Below are positions 35,026-43,401 of a DNA stretch of 48,083 bases, piece after piece. The DNA is from Algoriphagus boritolerans DSM 17298 = JCM 18970 (GTDB lineage Bacteria > Bacteroidota > Bacteroidia > Cytophagales > Cyclobacteriaceae). Each line of letters begins with the position of its first letter. The first letter of the stretch is position 1. A model generated the notes under the pieces. It had not been told where the DNA came from, searched no databases, and saw only the letters and a program-made list of their open reading frames with translations. Location of the stretch: contig NZ_FNVR01000033.1 of NCBI RefSeq assembly GCF_900108085.1, positions 1 through 48,083 on the forward strand, in the 5' to 3' direction. The position numbers and the translations under genes were made by a program.

Positions 35026-35260
35026 GGCAGTAATAATAAGTTGGTTTGTTTTCGTATTGACTGAATATGCCAAAAGACGACCAAACTCTAAAAATGGTCA
35101 AATTCAGTTTCAAAGGCGCTTTTTCCAAAAATCACTGTACGGTTCCGTACAGCATACTGCCAGTGGCGGACAAAAACTCTCGAAAATAAAGGTTGCTGTA
35201 AAAGGAATTGATTTCTGAACTCTTATCTCAAAAAATCCTCAGCTATCAAGTCAGATTACT

Positions 35261-35602
35261 TCAAAAATCCAAAATCGCCTGTAATTTTTGTTGAAGTTCA
35301 ATTGATGTTGAGGGCTCGAGTTTACCTAGCTTTTGAATGAATCGCTGATTGTCCAACCCTCTGATTTGATCCACTAAAATCTCGGATTCTTGATCCAAAC
35401 CAGTAGTTGAGGTATCGACCCGAACACGAAGAATGTTTTCTTCGGAAGAAAGTGGAGAGGTTATCGGGCAAATCAAGGTTGATGGATGAGCTACCTGATT
35501 TAGCAAGTTTGTCTGAATGACTACTGCGGGAAGAATCTTGCCTGGCTCAGTCCCTCGGGAAGGATTCAGGTTAACTAACCAAATGTCATACTGCACCTTC
35601 AT
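35261..35602 (-). CDS. mazF: MazF/PemK-family endoribonuclease toxin
   Basis: This 113-residue protein is a MazF/PemK-type sequence-specific mRNA interferase. The family core is clear: YDIWLVNLNPSRGTEPGKIL, then PAVVIQTNLLNQ, STLICPITSPLS, and SEILVDQIRGLDNQRF near the C-terminus, which contains the conserved Asp-Gln-Ile-Arg segment. The length is normal. The start codon lies inside the antitoxin gene (17-bp overlap), so the two are translated in a coupled way. In studied systems MazF stops growth by cutting RNA when the labile antitoxin is lost. Confidence 0.92.
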   Translation of the reverse strand: MKVQYDIWLVNLNPSRGTEPGKILPAVVIQTNLLNQVAHPSTLICPITSPLSSEENILRVRVDTSTTGLDQESEILVDQIRGLDNQRFIQKLGKLEPSTSIELQQKLQAILDF

Positions 35603-35822
35603 CTATCAGCCGGTCAAATTCGCTATTGACTTGTAATGAGGATTCTCGGACCATCAAAGATGCCTTGCTGAAAGCATTGGCCAGCTTTTTCCGCTTTTGG
35701 TAGCGATTGTAAAAATCCAAGGCATCATTGATGTATCGATTTCTTGGAATTTGCTTTTCCCGAAGAATTTCCTCGGTTTCTTCCAAGATCGTTTCCTTTA
35801 GTTTTAGAGAGAGCGTCTTCAT
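35586..35822 (-). CDS. MazE-like (ribbon-helix-helix type) antitoxin
   Basis: This 78-residue protein immediately precedes and overlaps the MazF-type toxin. The first half (MKTLSLKLKETILEETEEIL, then RNRYINDALDFYNRYQKRK) fits a ribbon-helix-helix DNA-binding domain. The acidic, flexible C-terminal tail (EFDRLIDEGAV) should bind and block the toxin. It probably represses its own operon at the 14-bp palindrome at 35842-35855, which lies 20 bp upstream of its start codon. The RHH assignment is by pattern only. Confidence 0.85.
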   Translation of the reverse strand: MKTLSLKLKETILEETEEILREKQIPRNRYINDALDFYNRYQKRKKLANAFSKASLMVRESSLQVNSEFDRLIDEGAV

Positions 35823-35841
35823 ACTATCTTGAGTAGTACCT

Positions 35842-35855
35842 AAAGTATATACTTT
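35842..35855. promoter_or_regulatory. Palindromic operator of the toxin-antitoxin operon
   Basis: AAAGTATATACTTT is a perfect 14-bp palindrome 20 bp upstream of the antitoxin ATG. It overlaps the place where the -7 box is expected. This is the usual setting for antitoxin autoregulation; the binding itself is inference. Confidence 0.55.
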
Positions 35856-35921
35856 TTCTTATCCGACCAAGTTTTAAATCATCGAAAAAAATCAGCACTT
35901 AAACCTATACCCAGGCAAAGC

Positions 35922-36215
35922 TCATTTTTTATAGACGAGCATTCTATCTCGGATTACTTGAGGCCTTATAAGTGGAGAAAGTGCTTCGTTAGAGATCAAA
36001 TCCACTTTATGGTTTAAAATGTTCTCAAGTTCGGTTTGCATCTGGAAAAATTTCAAGCCGATTTTTTGAGAATAATCCAATTCGACTAAAATGTCAATAT
36101 CGCTATCAACAGAAGCTTGTTCTCGGCTGAAAGAGCCAAATAAATAAGCTTTCAAGACGGGCTTGTCTCTGAAAGATTGCTTGATTTGATTGAGCTTTGA
36201 CCTATCTAACTTCAT
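35922..36215 (-). CDS. Minimal nucleotidyltransferase (MNT, MntA-like) protein
   Basis: The 97-residue protein is a minimal nucleotidyltransferase with the active-site pattern GSX10DXD: GSFSREQASVDSDIDILVEL, holding both metal-binding Asp residues. A third Asp lies in HKVDLIS. Such MNT proteins usually act as antitoxins that AMPylate a HEPN-domain RNase toxin encoded next door. Here no HEPN (DUF86) gene is present on either side. I chose the ATG at 36215 over the TTG at 36224. It lies 100 bp upstream of the MazEF pair and on the same strand. It may be an orphan, or its toxin may have been lost. Confidence 0.88.
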   Translation of the reverse strand: MKLDRSKLNQIKQSFRDKPVLKAYLFGSFSREQASVDSDIDILVELDYSQKIGLKFFQMQTELENILNHKVDLISNEALSPLIRPQVIRDRMLVYKK

Positions 36216-36322
36216 AATAATCAAATCAGTATTTTATCACTTCACAAAGGTGACTTTTATAAAATGCAAAAAGCACAAGCCGGAAGACCTGTGCCAATTT
36301 AGTAATCTTTTCAATTTCAAAC

Positions 36323-36390
36323 TTTACAACAACTCATTCGCCAGATTTGCCAATTCGGATCGCTCTCCGTTCCAGCTTGATGTGGGGATA
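36323..36390 (-). pseudogene. Diverged duplicate of the phoH 3' end
   Basis: The sequence from 36323 aligns with the end of phoH at 38692-38760. On the minus strand it still encodes GERSELANLANELL and the stop codon exactly as phoH does. The codons carry several synonymous changes, and a 2-bp deletion breaks the frame just upstream. Because the differences are mainly silent, this looks like a phoH tail from a related strain rather than a fresh duplication. The two copies are direct repeats flanking the lipoprotein and matrixin genes. Confidence 0.85.
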
Positions 36391-36490
36391 TAACAGAATA
36401 TGGAAAGACAATAATAATCTTATAAATATTTTTTAAGAGAGTAGTAGCGTTTTTAAGAAAGGTTTCGTAATTAACAATAATTAATATGGA

Positions 36491-36630
36491 TATACGGAAC
36501 TTTGCCAGTAGCTAACTTCGAAGTTCAAATGAACTAGTAAATGCCAATTCTTGGACTTCTTCGGTCTTCCGTATTCGGTCTCCCAGCCCAAAATCAAGGG
36601 TATATTCCTCTACTGGCAGAATAGCGTATA
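36491..36630. repeat. 140-bp segment with imperfect terminal inverted repeats (MITE-like)
   Basis: The left end TATACG...GCCAGTAG (36491-36511) and the right end CTACTGGC...CGTATA (36610-36630) are inverted copies of each other. They match perfectly over the outer 6 bp and over an inner 8-9 bp, with a 7-bp mismatch-rich spacer. No gene lies inside and no target-site duplication is obvious. Confidence 0.5.
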
Positions 36631-36653
36631 ATCAGAATAATTAGTCTACTAAT

Positions 36654-37049
36654 ATGGGAAATTTAAATAGTGCGGCAAAAATTATCTTTCTTTTTCTTCT
36701 GTTAATTTCTTGTTCTGATAAATTTAGTGATTCCCAAAAAGAAATGGCATGCGTTCAGCAAGGTGAAATAATCAAAACTGCAATTAATGCAAAAGGTGTA
36801 ATCATGAAAATGGAGAAGGGAGGAAGGGAAATTTGGTACATTTTATCAATGGAAGGGGTAATTGGACAAAGTGCTCCTACTTACGATACTAGAGACTTGG
36901 TGATCCCTTGTAGTCTTCATAATGATTTTATGAAAGAAGGAGAGTTGGTTAGGTTTTCAGGAAATCTTGCGCTTTATGGAAAGGAATTTATTGAATTACC
37001 ACACGTGTTTTTAGGGGATTTATCTAAAATTGAATTTATCGAAAATTGA
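36654..37049 (+). CDS. Small lipoprotein of unknown function
   Basis: The 131-residue protein has a lipoprotein signal with lipobox LISC (Cys20), followed by SDKFSDSQKEMACVQQGEII. The rest resembles a small beta-barrel with an oligonucleotide-binding look (KGVIMKMEKGGREIWYILSM, VIPCSLHNDFMKEGELVRFS, SGNLALYGKEFIE). I recognise no family. It ends 8 bp before the matrixin gene, so the two are likely co-transcribed. It could act as an immunity or inhibitor partner for the protease, but this is only suggested by context. Its AT-rich codon use differs from the surrounding housekeeping genes. Confidence 0.78.
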   Translation: MGNLNSAAKIIFLFLLLISCSDKFSDSQKEMACVQQGEIIKTAINAKGVIMKMEKGGREIWYILSMEGVIGQSAPTYDTRDLVIPCSLHNDFMKEGELVRFSGNLALYGKEFIELPHVFLGDLSKIEFIEN

Positions 37050-37057
37050 GACGATTT

Positions 37058-38542
37058 ATGAAAGTTGTATTAGGTGTATTTTTGTTTATTCTTTTAGGTA
37101 ATATTGTAAATGCTCAAGTCAAATATGACAATTGGCCTACATTTGAATCAAACGATTGAATTAAAAGCCAATACGATTCAGATTTTCAGCCATTTTTTAA
37201 TCTAATTGGAAGAGAGTGGGATCATAGAATTATTACTTATTCATTTCAGAATAGCACTTTAGATATAACCATTATTGCTCAGCGACAGTCAATTCGCAAT
37301 GCCTTAGATTTATGGGAAGATGTTACCGATATTGTTTTTCTAGAAGTTTGCAATGAAACTAATGCGGATATTGCTTTTTCATGGGGAGTGCAAAATCATA
37401 ATGATCCAAACCCCATTTGTTATCCAGAGCTAGGTTTAGGTCCATTTGACAATCAAAATGGGGTTTTGGCACATTCGATGGGAGGTCCTGGCCCAAATGA
37501 TTGCGGTAATCAAGCTGGTGACATTCATTTTGATGACGATGAAACTTGGACAAATGTTTTAAGAAATAATGATTCTCAGCCAATCGATTTGGAAACAGTC
37601 GCTGCCCATGAAATAGGTCACTCATTAGGTCTGTTTCATACCAATGTCTCAGGTTCATTAATGGAAGCAGATTACACAGGATCTCATAGATTTCTAGGCC
37701 CAGACGATATAGCTGGCATTCAAAGTATTTATGGAACTCCAGCTAACAATAATTTTGTTTCTGGCCCAAATTTCCTTTGTTCTACAAATACATTAATTCT
37801 TGAAGATGTTCCTGTGGCAGCAACTGTTAGCTGGACGGTTACTCCGACTAGATTATTTTCAGGTTCCACATCAGGAACAGGATCTTCTGCAACGCTTACC
37901 CCATTTCATACCAATACCAGCGGTCAGGCTACTATTACCTTTAATGTAACTACACCATGCGGTTCAGTTCAAATTCAAAGACCTTTTTGGGTCGGGAAGC
38001 CTGCAGTACCGGGCCCGATTACTGGAAATACATCACCAGGACCAGGTAGTCTTACGCCTTACTACATTAATAATCTACCAGCAGGAGCGTCATCCATGAC
38101 TTGGAGCCTTCCCTACTGTGTGGGATGTTCGCAGCCTTGGTCTTTCTATTCCGGCCAAAATGATATTTTGATGACTGCCAATGTGGGAAATTCGGACGGT
38201 TATGTTCAGGCAATGGGTGTAAATCCTTGTGGGACAGGTGGTGCTTCGCTGTTGTATGTAACACCATCAGGTTCCTGTGATCCATGCCCAAGAATGTATC
38301 CCAACCCAGTATCTAATGAATTGTCCCTAGAATGGATGGACACTGAAGGGTTTGTATTGTCTGAAGATATTGAATCCTACCAAGTAAGTCTCTATAATGC
38401 GGTAGGAGGTATAATCCTAACCGAAACGACCAATAATCCTTCCATTAAAATTGATCTTAGCCAACTCAAAAATGGATTCTACTATCTCCATATTGAAAAT
38501 AAGGATGGCCTGATCCGTAAGCAAATCAGGGTGGAGCGATAG
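37058..38542 (+). pseudogene. T9SS-secreted matrixin-type metalloprotease with an in-frame stop codon
   Basis: From ATG 37058 the frame encodes a signal peptide (MKVVLGVFLFILLGNIVNAQ) and then meets TGA at codon 34 (37157-37159). The same frame then stays open for 460 codons to 38542. The zinc site is intact as HEIGHSLGLFH (His184, His188, His194) with a Met-turn (GSLM). The middle is an Ig-like or PKD-like beta region. The C-terminus (about 409-494, YPNPVSNELSLEW ... RKQIRVER) is a type A T9SS sorting domain. TGG (Trp) to TGA is a single-base change, so this is a recent nonsense mutation or a sequencing error. A shorter product from the internal GTG at 37388 would lack the signal peptide. 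Confidence 0.88.
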
Positions 38543-38573
38543 TTATTGAAATTTCTGCGAGCTAAGAAAAGAG

Positions 38574-38606
38574 AAAAGGCCGTGAAAATTTTTCACGACC
38601 TTTTTT
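38574..38606 (+). terminator. Terminator of the lipoprotein-matrixin operon
   Basis: AAGGCCGTGAA pairs with TTCACGACCTT (one mismatch) and is followed by a TTTTTT run ending at 38606. It lies 32 bp past the matrixin stop codon, at the end of the inserted segment. Confidence 0.8.
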
Positions 38607-38692
38607 GATGGGATTCCCCCGTCTTCGGTCATCCGACCTATTGACCAAAGAAATCAGATCCACAGTCAGAAAAACGCAGATTGAATTGTTAT

Positions 38693-40042
38693 TTACAACA
38701 ACTCATTCGCCAGATTCGCCAGTTCAGACCGCTCGCCTTTCTCCAGCTTGATATGGGCATAGAGCGGATGATCTTTCACACGATCGATCAGATAAGACAA
38801 GCCATTTGATTGTGAATCCAAATATGGCGTATCGATCTGGAAGACGTCACCGGTGAAGATGATTTTGGTGTTTTCGCCCGCCCTGGAAATGATCGTCTTG
38901 ATCTCATGAGGAGTCAGGTTTTGTGCCTCATCCACGATAAAGAAGATATTGGAGAGCGAACGTCCTCGGATGTAAGCCAAAGGCTGAATCACCAACTTTT
39001 CCTGATTGACCAATTCGGTGATCTTCTGGAATTCCTTGTCCGTTTCCTTGTATTGATTTTGGATAAATTTCAGGTTATCCCAGAGCGGTTCCATGTAGGG
39101 ATTAAGCTTGGACTTGATGTCGCCGGGTAGGTAGCCGATGTCCTTATTGGAAAGCGGAACAATTGGTCTTGCAAGGAAGATTTGCTTATATTCTCTACGT
39201 TGCTCCAAAGCTCCCGCCAGTGCCAAAAGCGTCTTTCCAGTTCCCGCCACACCTTGGATCGAAACCAGCTTGATGTCCGGATTCAAAATCGCATGCAGGG
39301 CAAACGTCTGCTCGGCATTCTTAGGCTTGATATTGTAAGCCAAGCGCTTGTCCACACGCTCCAATACATTTTCATCTGAATTGAAAAATGCCAAGACGGA
39401 GTTCTTGTCGCTTTTTAAGATGTAGTAGGCATTGGACTTCCGCTTTCGAGTGCCAAGTATGGTCTTTGCTTCGATAAACCCCTGCTCATAGAGCTTGTTG
39501 ATGGCTTCGGGATCGACATTTTCCATCACATACTTTCCGGTGTTTTCGAGTTCGGTGATGTTTTTGATTTTGCCGGTCTCGTAGTCTTCCGCCTGGATAT
39601 TGAGGGATTTGGCCTTAAGTCGCAGGTTGATGTCCTTGGAGACGAGAATTACCTTTTTGGTTTTTTCTTTTTCCTGAAGATGGAGTGCGACATTAAGAAT
39701 CTTGTGGTCGTTTTTGTTTTCTCCGAAGATCACATTGGCATTTTTCTCGTTTTCAGGATGATACATCATCACCTTAAAGTCCCCTCTGGTCTTTCCGTTT
39801 AGAGGAGCCCATTCATCAATCCGCTGATCTTTGGACAGTTTGTCCAACAGGCGAATAAATTCCCGGGCTTCAAAGTTTTTGGTGTCGTTCCCTTTCTTGA
39901 ACTGATCGAGTTCCTCCAGCACGGTGATCGGGATCACTACATTGTGCTCAGCAAAATTCATAATGGAGTTGTGTGCGTATAGGATCACGGACGTGTCCAG
40001 CACAAAGATTTTCCGATCTTTATCGGACTTGGCTCTAGGCAT
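38693..40042 (-). CDS. PhoH-family ATPase with N-terminal PIN domain
   Basis: The 449-residue protein fuses an N-terminal PIN nuclease domain (about residues 10-150, FVLDTSVILYAHNSIMNF with Asp16, later VSKDINLRLKAKSL) with a C-terminal PhoH ATPase domain (about 240-449). The ATPase shows Walker A SIQGVAGTGKTLLALAGALE and the Walker B-like FFIVDEAQNLTPHEIK. The PIN-PhoH (PhoH2-type) fusion is a single-stranded RNA helicase/nuclease in studied cases. It is a conserved, single-gene transcription unit. Its last 22 codons are repeated, in diverged form, at 36323-36390. Confidence 0.95.
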   Translation of the reverse strand: MPRAKSDKDRKIFVLDTSVILYAHNSIMNFAEHNVVIPITVLEELDQFKKGNDTKNFEAREFIRLLDKLSKDQRIDEWAPLNGKTRGDFKVMMYHPENEKNANVIFGENKNDHKILNVALHLQEKEKTKKVILVSKDINLRLKAKSLNIQAEDYETGKIKNITELENTGKYVMENVDPEAINKLYEQGFIEAKTILGTRKRKSNAYYILKSDKNSVLAFFNSDENVLERVDKRLAYNIKPKNAEQTFALHAILNPDIKLVSIQGVAGTGKTLLALAGALEQRREYKQIFLARPIVPLSNKDIGYLPGDIKSKLNPYMEPLWDNLKFIQNQYKETDKEFQKITELVNQEKLVIQPLAYIRGRSLSNIFFIVDEAQNLTPHEIKTIISRAGENTKIIFTGDVFQIDTPYLDSQSNGLSYLIDRVKDHPLYAHIKLEKGERSELANLANELL

Positions 40043-40180
40043 GCGCAGGTAAATTGTAGTGGTACTCTTTCGAATTAAATTAGAAAAATATCCCCATCAA
40101 TAGCTAGGAAATACCAATAAAAAATGGTTAAGAATTGTCAAGTTCGGATAGGGGGTTGAAAATCAAAATGATAAAAAAGG

Positions 40181-40258
40181 GTTGGAAGGTTGCAAAGTTC
40201 AAAAGTTGGAAAGTTCGTGAACCCAACTTTGCAACTTTGCCTCCTTACCACTTTCAAA
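40181..40258. repeat. Low-complexity AAAGTTG-type intergenic repeat
   Basis: A short motif of the AAGTTG / GTTGCAAAG type is repeated along 40181-40258. The left half (GGTTGCAAAGTTC) and the right half (CAACTTTGCAACTTTG) are inverted, so the segment can fold into a long hairpin. It lies between phoH and the SNF2 gene and resembles dispersed intergenic repeats seen in Bacteroidota. It is not coding. Confidence 0.6.
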
Positions 40259-40260
40259 CC

Positions 40261-43197
40261 TTAATCCAACAGCGCCCGAATATCCTCATTGTCCAGACTC
40301 TTCATGAAGCTTTCCTCATTGCTGATCAGTTCGCCTGCGATGGCAAGTTTCCGATCCTGAAGCGCCATGATTTTTTCTTCGACCGATCCACGGGTGATGA
40401 ATTTGTAAATGATGACTTTGTTTTCCTGTCCGATTCGGTGTGCCCGGTCGATGGCCTGTGCTTCCACGGCGGGGTTCCACCAGGGATCGAGGAGAAATAC
40501 GTATTCTGCTTTGGTCAAGTTGAGACCCACACCGCCTGCTTTGAGCGAGATCAAAAAGACTTTGATGTCTGGATTTTCCTGGAAATTCTCCACTTGCTTT
40601 TGGCGGTCTTTTGTGGAGCCATCCAGGTAGGCATAGGGGATCCCCTGCTCATCCAAATATTTCCTTACGATACTGAGATGCCGTACAAACTGACTAAAAA
40701 CAAGCACTTTGTGATTTTCGGAAATCGTCTCTTTAAGCATGTAGGTGATATCCTCCAGCTTACCTGATTCACCCTCGTATTCTTCCCGAACCAGTTTAGG
40801 ATGGTTGGCAATCTGCCGCAGTTGGGTCAGGCCACGAAGCAAAGTAAACTGCTGTGAACCCCGACCTGTACCGTCCAATTCACCGATGATTTTTTCCCGA
40901 TAGTAGCTCTTCACTTCTTCATATATATTCTCCTGGGCAGCGGTCATATTAGAATATTTCACATTCGTGAGCTTTTCCGGCAGATCCTTGGCCACTTGAG
41001 ATTTCAATCGGCGAAGGATAAATGGCTTGATCATCGCATTCAGACGGACCGCCTTTTCCTTGTCGTTTTGCTTTTCGATCGGGAGGAGATATTGTTTTTT
41101 GAACAGATTTTGGTTGCCAAGCAAACCCGGGTTCACAAAGTTCATCTGGGACCAGAGGTCCATTGTTCCGTTTTCGACCGGAGTACCCGTCAGGATTAAC
41201 CTTCGCTTGCTTTTCAGTTTGTTCACAGCTACAGCGATGTTGGACGTCGGATTTTTGATGGCTTGTGACTCATCCAGGATCACATAATTGAAATAGAAAT
41301 CCTTCAGAATATCCACATCCAACCGCACAATACCATAGGAAGTCAGGACAATATCATAGCCACGGAATTTCCAGGGATCTTTGATTCTTGAGGCACCTGA
41401 ATAAACCATGATTTTCAATTTCGGGGTGAATTTCCTGGCTTCCAGTTCCCAGTTGTAAATCAGCGAAGTCGGCATCACCAGTAGCGATGCAAAACCGGGA
41501 TTTTCCTCCCCCTCATGTGCCAAAAGCGCCAAGGTCTGCACTGTCTTCCCCAGACCCATGTCATCTGCGAGGCAACCGCCAAACTGATATTCATTCAGAA
41601 AGCGCAGCCAATTGTAGCCCGCATGCTGATAGGGCCGGAGGATTCCTTCGAAACTCTCAGGCAATTCATAGTCCTCGATCGCATCAAACTTCCGCAGGCG
41701 CTCCAGTTTCAGGCTGAGATTAAGCCGAACCAACTCCCCGTTTTGTAGTTCTCGGGCAAAGGCCAGATGATGCTTACGAAGCACCAACTCTTCGGAGGAT
41801 CGCTCCTCGATGAAGTTGAACAGCTCCGAATAATTGACAAACCAGGAAGCAGGAATTACCGCCACTTCGCCGTTGGGAAGTTCAAATTCGGTCTTCCCCT
41901 GTATGATCAGTTTGCGAATCTTGGCAAATGGCACCAGGTAAATTCCGAATTTGATCAATGCCTTGACATCAAACCAGTCGATGTTTTCATTGATTTCGAT
42001 GGTGATTTGTGCTTTGCCAATATGGTAGGTTTTCCCATTGAGGCTGCCACGTTGGACTATTTTTATCTTATTTTCCTCGAGGTAGTCCTCATTTGTACCC
42101 AGCCATTCGAATGCTTTGGTTTTGGGCAGAGAAAATTTCCCGTGATTGAAGACCATTTCCTTTTTCTTCAGAATGGTCTCGAATTTCTTCTCCACCTGTG
42201 GAGTGCGTACAGTTTTCCAGAAAATAAATTCCCCGTCTTTTTCCTCGAACCGACAGGAATTTCCATTGCTTTCACCGTCTTTGGTGAGAATGCCAAAATC
42301 GTATTCCCCGTATCTAAAGCGAAGTTCAAACACGATCGATTCTTCATTGAGGCTTTCAAGTTCCTCGCCGAATAGGTTCTCTTTGGAGCCACCAGGCAAT
42401 TCATTGAATGCTAACAAGGCCTGGGGAGTCCCCTGCTCGGTATTGATCTGGAAGCCCGTGCCGACGACTTCAAATTGAGTAATCAGGTTGTTGACAAATT
42501 TTCGATAGTACTCCAGTTCAAACTTGCGCTCCACCATGATTCGGCTTTTGTTGAGAAAGGGTTGAAGTTTTTTACCGTCTATTCCTTTTTCGAAATGATA
42601 CAACTGTTCCTCGACTATCAGCCAGGCGGGATCTTTGCAGACCAGGTAGCCACCCTTATGTTGCCATTCCAGTTTTTTACCGCGAAATTTGACAATGGGA
42701 TAGTATTGCGTATTGAATTCTCCCTTGTCAAAATGGAAAATTACCGTGGCACGTTCTGCATTGACTTTTATTTCTTTCCACGTCGGATTGTTGTCAGATC
42801 CCATTTCAAAAAGCCGCTTCCCAATCAAAAGGGGAAGAATTTGCGAGCGTTTGATTTCCAGATTTTTTGACACTAACTCCTGGATGACTGGGTCGGCAGT
42901 TTTAGCATCGTAGATCTTTGCCAAAAACTCCTTGGGTTTGATATTCCCTTTCTTCATGTAGGGCTTGATCACTACCTCAGGCTGCATCGAATCCATGATC
43001 CTAATCAACTTATAATCGGCTTCGTCCAGGCCGGAATCAAATTCGGAAGCATTGGCAGAACTGATGTTCTGATTGGCAAGGGAAAGTCTCCCTTTTTCAT
43101 CCAATTGGACTACAAAAGATTCAAAAAGCAACCCCAAAAATTCATGGCTGAAGATGGAATATACTATTTGAAATGGTTGATCAGAATTAACTATCAT
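40261..43197 (-). CDS. SNF2-family DEAD/DEAH-type helicase
   Basis: The 978-residue protein is a bacterial SNF2/RapA-like ATPase. The N-terminal about 430 residues form the poorly conserved SNF2_assoc-type region. The motor follows with motif I DDMGLGKTVQTLALLA (about 530), motif II DESQAIKNP (DESQ instead of the common DEAH or DEAQ), motif III LTGTPVENG, and the helicase C motifs VFSQFVRHLSIVRK, LKAGGVGLNLTKAEYVFLLD and AQAIDRAHRIGQ. Bacterial members affect transcription recycling or DNA repair; the exact role here is unknown. It is full length. Confidence 0.93.
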   Translation of the reverse strand: MIVNSDQPFQIVYSIFSHEFLGLLFESFVVQLDEKGRLSLANQNISSANASEFDSGLDEADYKLIRIMDSMQPEVVIKPYMKKGNIKPKEFLAKIYDAKTADPVIQELVSKNLEIKRSQILPLLIGKRLFEMGSDNNPTWKEIKVNAERATVIFHFDKGEFNTQYYPIVKFRGKKLEWQHKGGYLVCKDPAWLIVEEQLYHFEKGIDGKKLQPFLNKSRIMVERKFELEYYRKFVNNLITQFEVVGTGFQINTEQGTPQALLAFNELPGGSKENLFGEELESLNEESIVFELRFRYGEYDFGILTKDGESNGNSCRFEEKDGEFIFWKTVRTPQVEKKFETILKKKEMVFNHGKFSLPKTKAFEWLGTNEDYLEENKIKIVQRGSLNGKTYHIGKAQITIEINENIDWFDVKALIKFGIYLVPFAKIRKLIIQGKTEFELPNGEVAVIPASWFVNYSELFNFIEERSSEELVLRKHHLAFARELQNGELVRLNLSLKLERLRKFDAIEDYELPESFEGILRPYQHAGYNWLRFLNEYQFGGCLADDMGLGKTVQTLALLAHEGEENPGFASLLVMPTSLIYNWELEARKFTPKLKIMVYSGASRIKDPWKFRGYDIVLTSYGIVRLDVDILKDFYFNYVILDESQAIKNPTSNIAVAVNKLKSKRRLILTGTPVENGTMDLWSQMNFVNPGLLGNQNLFKKQYLLPIEKQNDKEKAVRLNAMIKPFILRRLKSQVAKDLPEKLTNVKYSNMTAAQENIYEEVKSYYREKIIGELDGTGRGSQQFTLLRGLTQLRQIANHPKLVREEYEGESGKLEDITYMLKETISENHKVLVFSQFVRHLSIVRKYLDEQGIPYAYLDGSTKDRQKQVENFQENPDIKVFLISLKAGGVGLNLTKAEYVFLLDPWWNPAVEAQAIDRAHRIGQENKVIIYKFITRGSVEEKIMALQDRKLAIAGELISNEESFMKSLDNEDIRALLD

Positions 43198-43343
43198 TAG
43201 TAAGTATATAAGTTATATAGCTCAAGAATAATCTCCTTTAACTATATAGGATAAGATTGGGGTTAGCTCAGAAACATACAAGTTGAAAATTACTTAAAAA
43301 GAGATTTCTTTTTATGAAATGCCGGATTTATTTGGGAAAAAAA

Positions 43344-43378
43344 TAAAAAAAAGCCTGATTTTTTGAAAAATCAGGCTT
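43344..43378 (-). terminator. Terminator of the ileS-lspA operon
   Basis: AAGCCTGATTTTT (from 43351) pairs with AAAAATCAGGCTT (to 43378). Read on the minus strand it is followed by a T run (plus-strand A run 43344-43352). It lies about 24 bp after the lspA stop codon. The SNF2 gene on its other side points away, so it serves lspA. Confidence 0.88.
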
Positions 43379-43401
43379 AGATCTTCGTTTTTTTCTGCTG
43401 G

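Larger units (their letters stand above)
36216..36653. other. Non-coding accessory stretch with recombination marks
   Basis: This 438-bp gap holds a GCACA...TGTGC hairpin (36272-36293), a diverged copy of the phoH 3' end (36323-36390) and a segment bounded by inverted repeats (36491-36630). Both of the latter are listed separately. I see no gene here. Confidence 0.6.

Noticed and set aside
37388..38542. Taking the internal GTG as the true start of the matrixin gene
   Set aside because: The same frame contains an upstream ATG with a good signal peptide and 76 conserved-looking codons between the TGA and this GTG, and a T9SS cargo needs the signal peptide.
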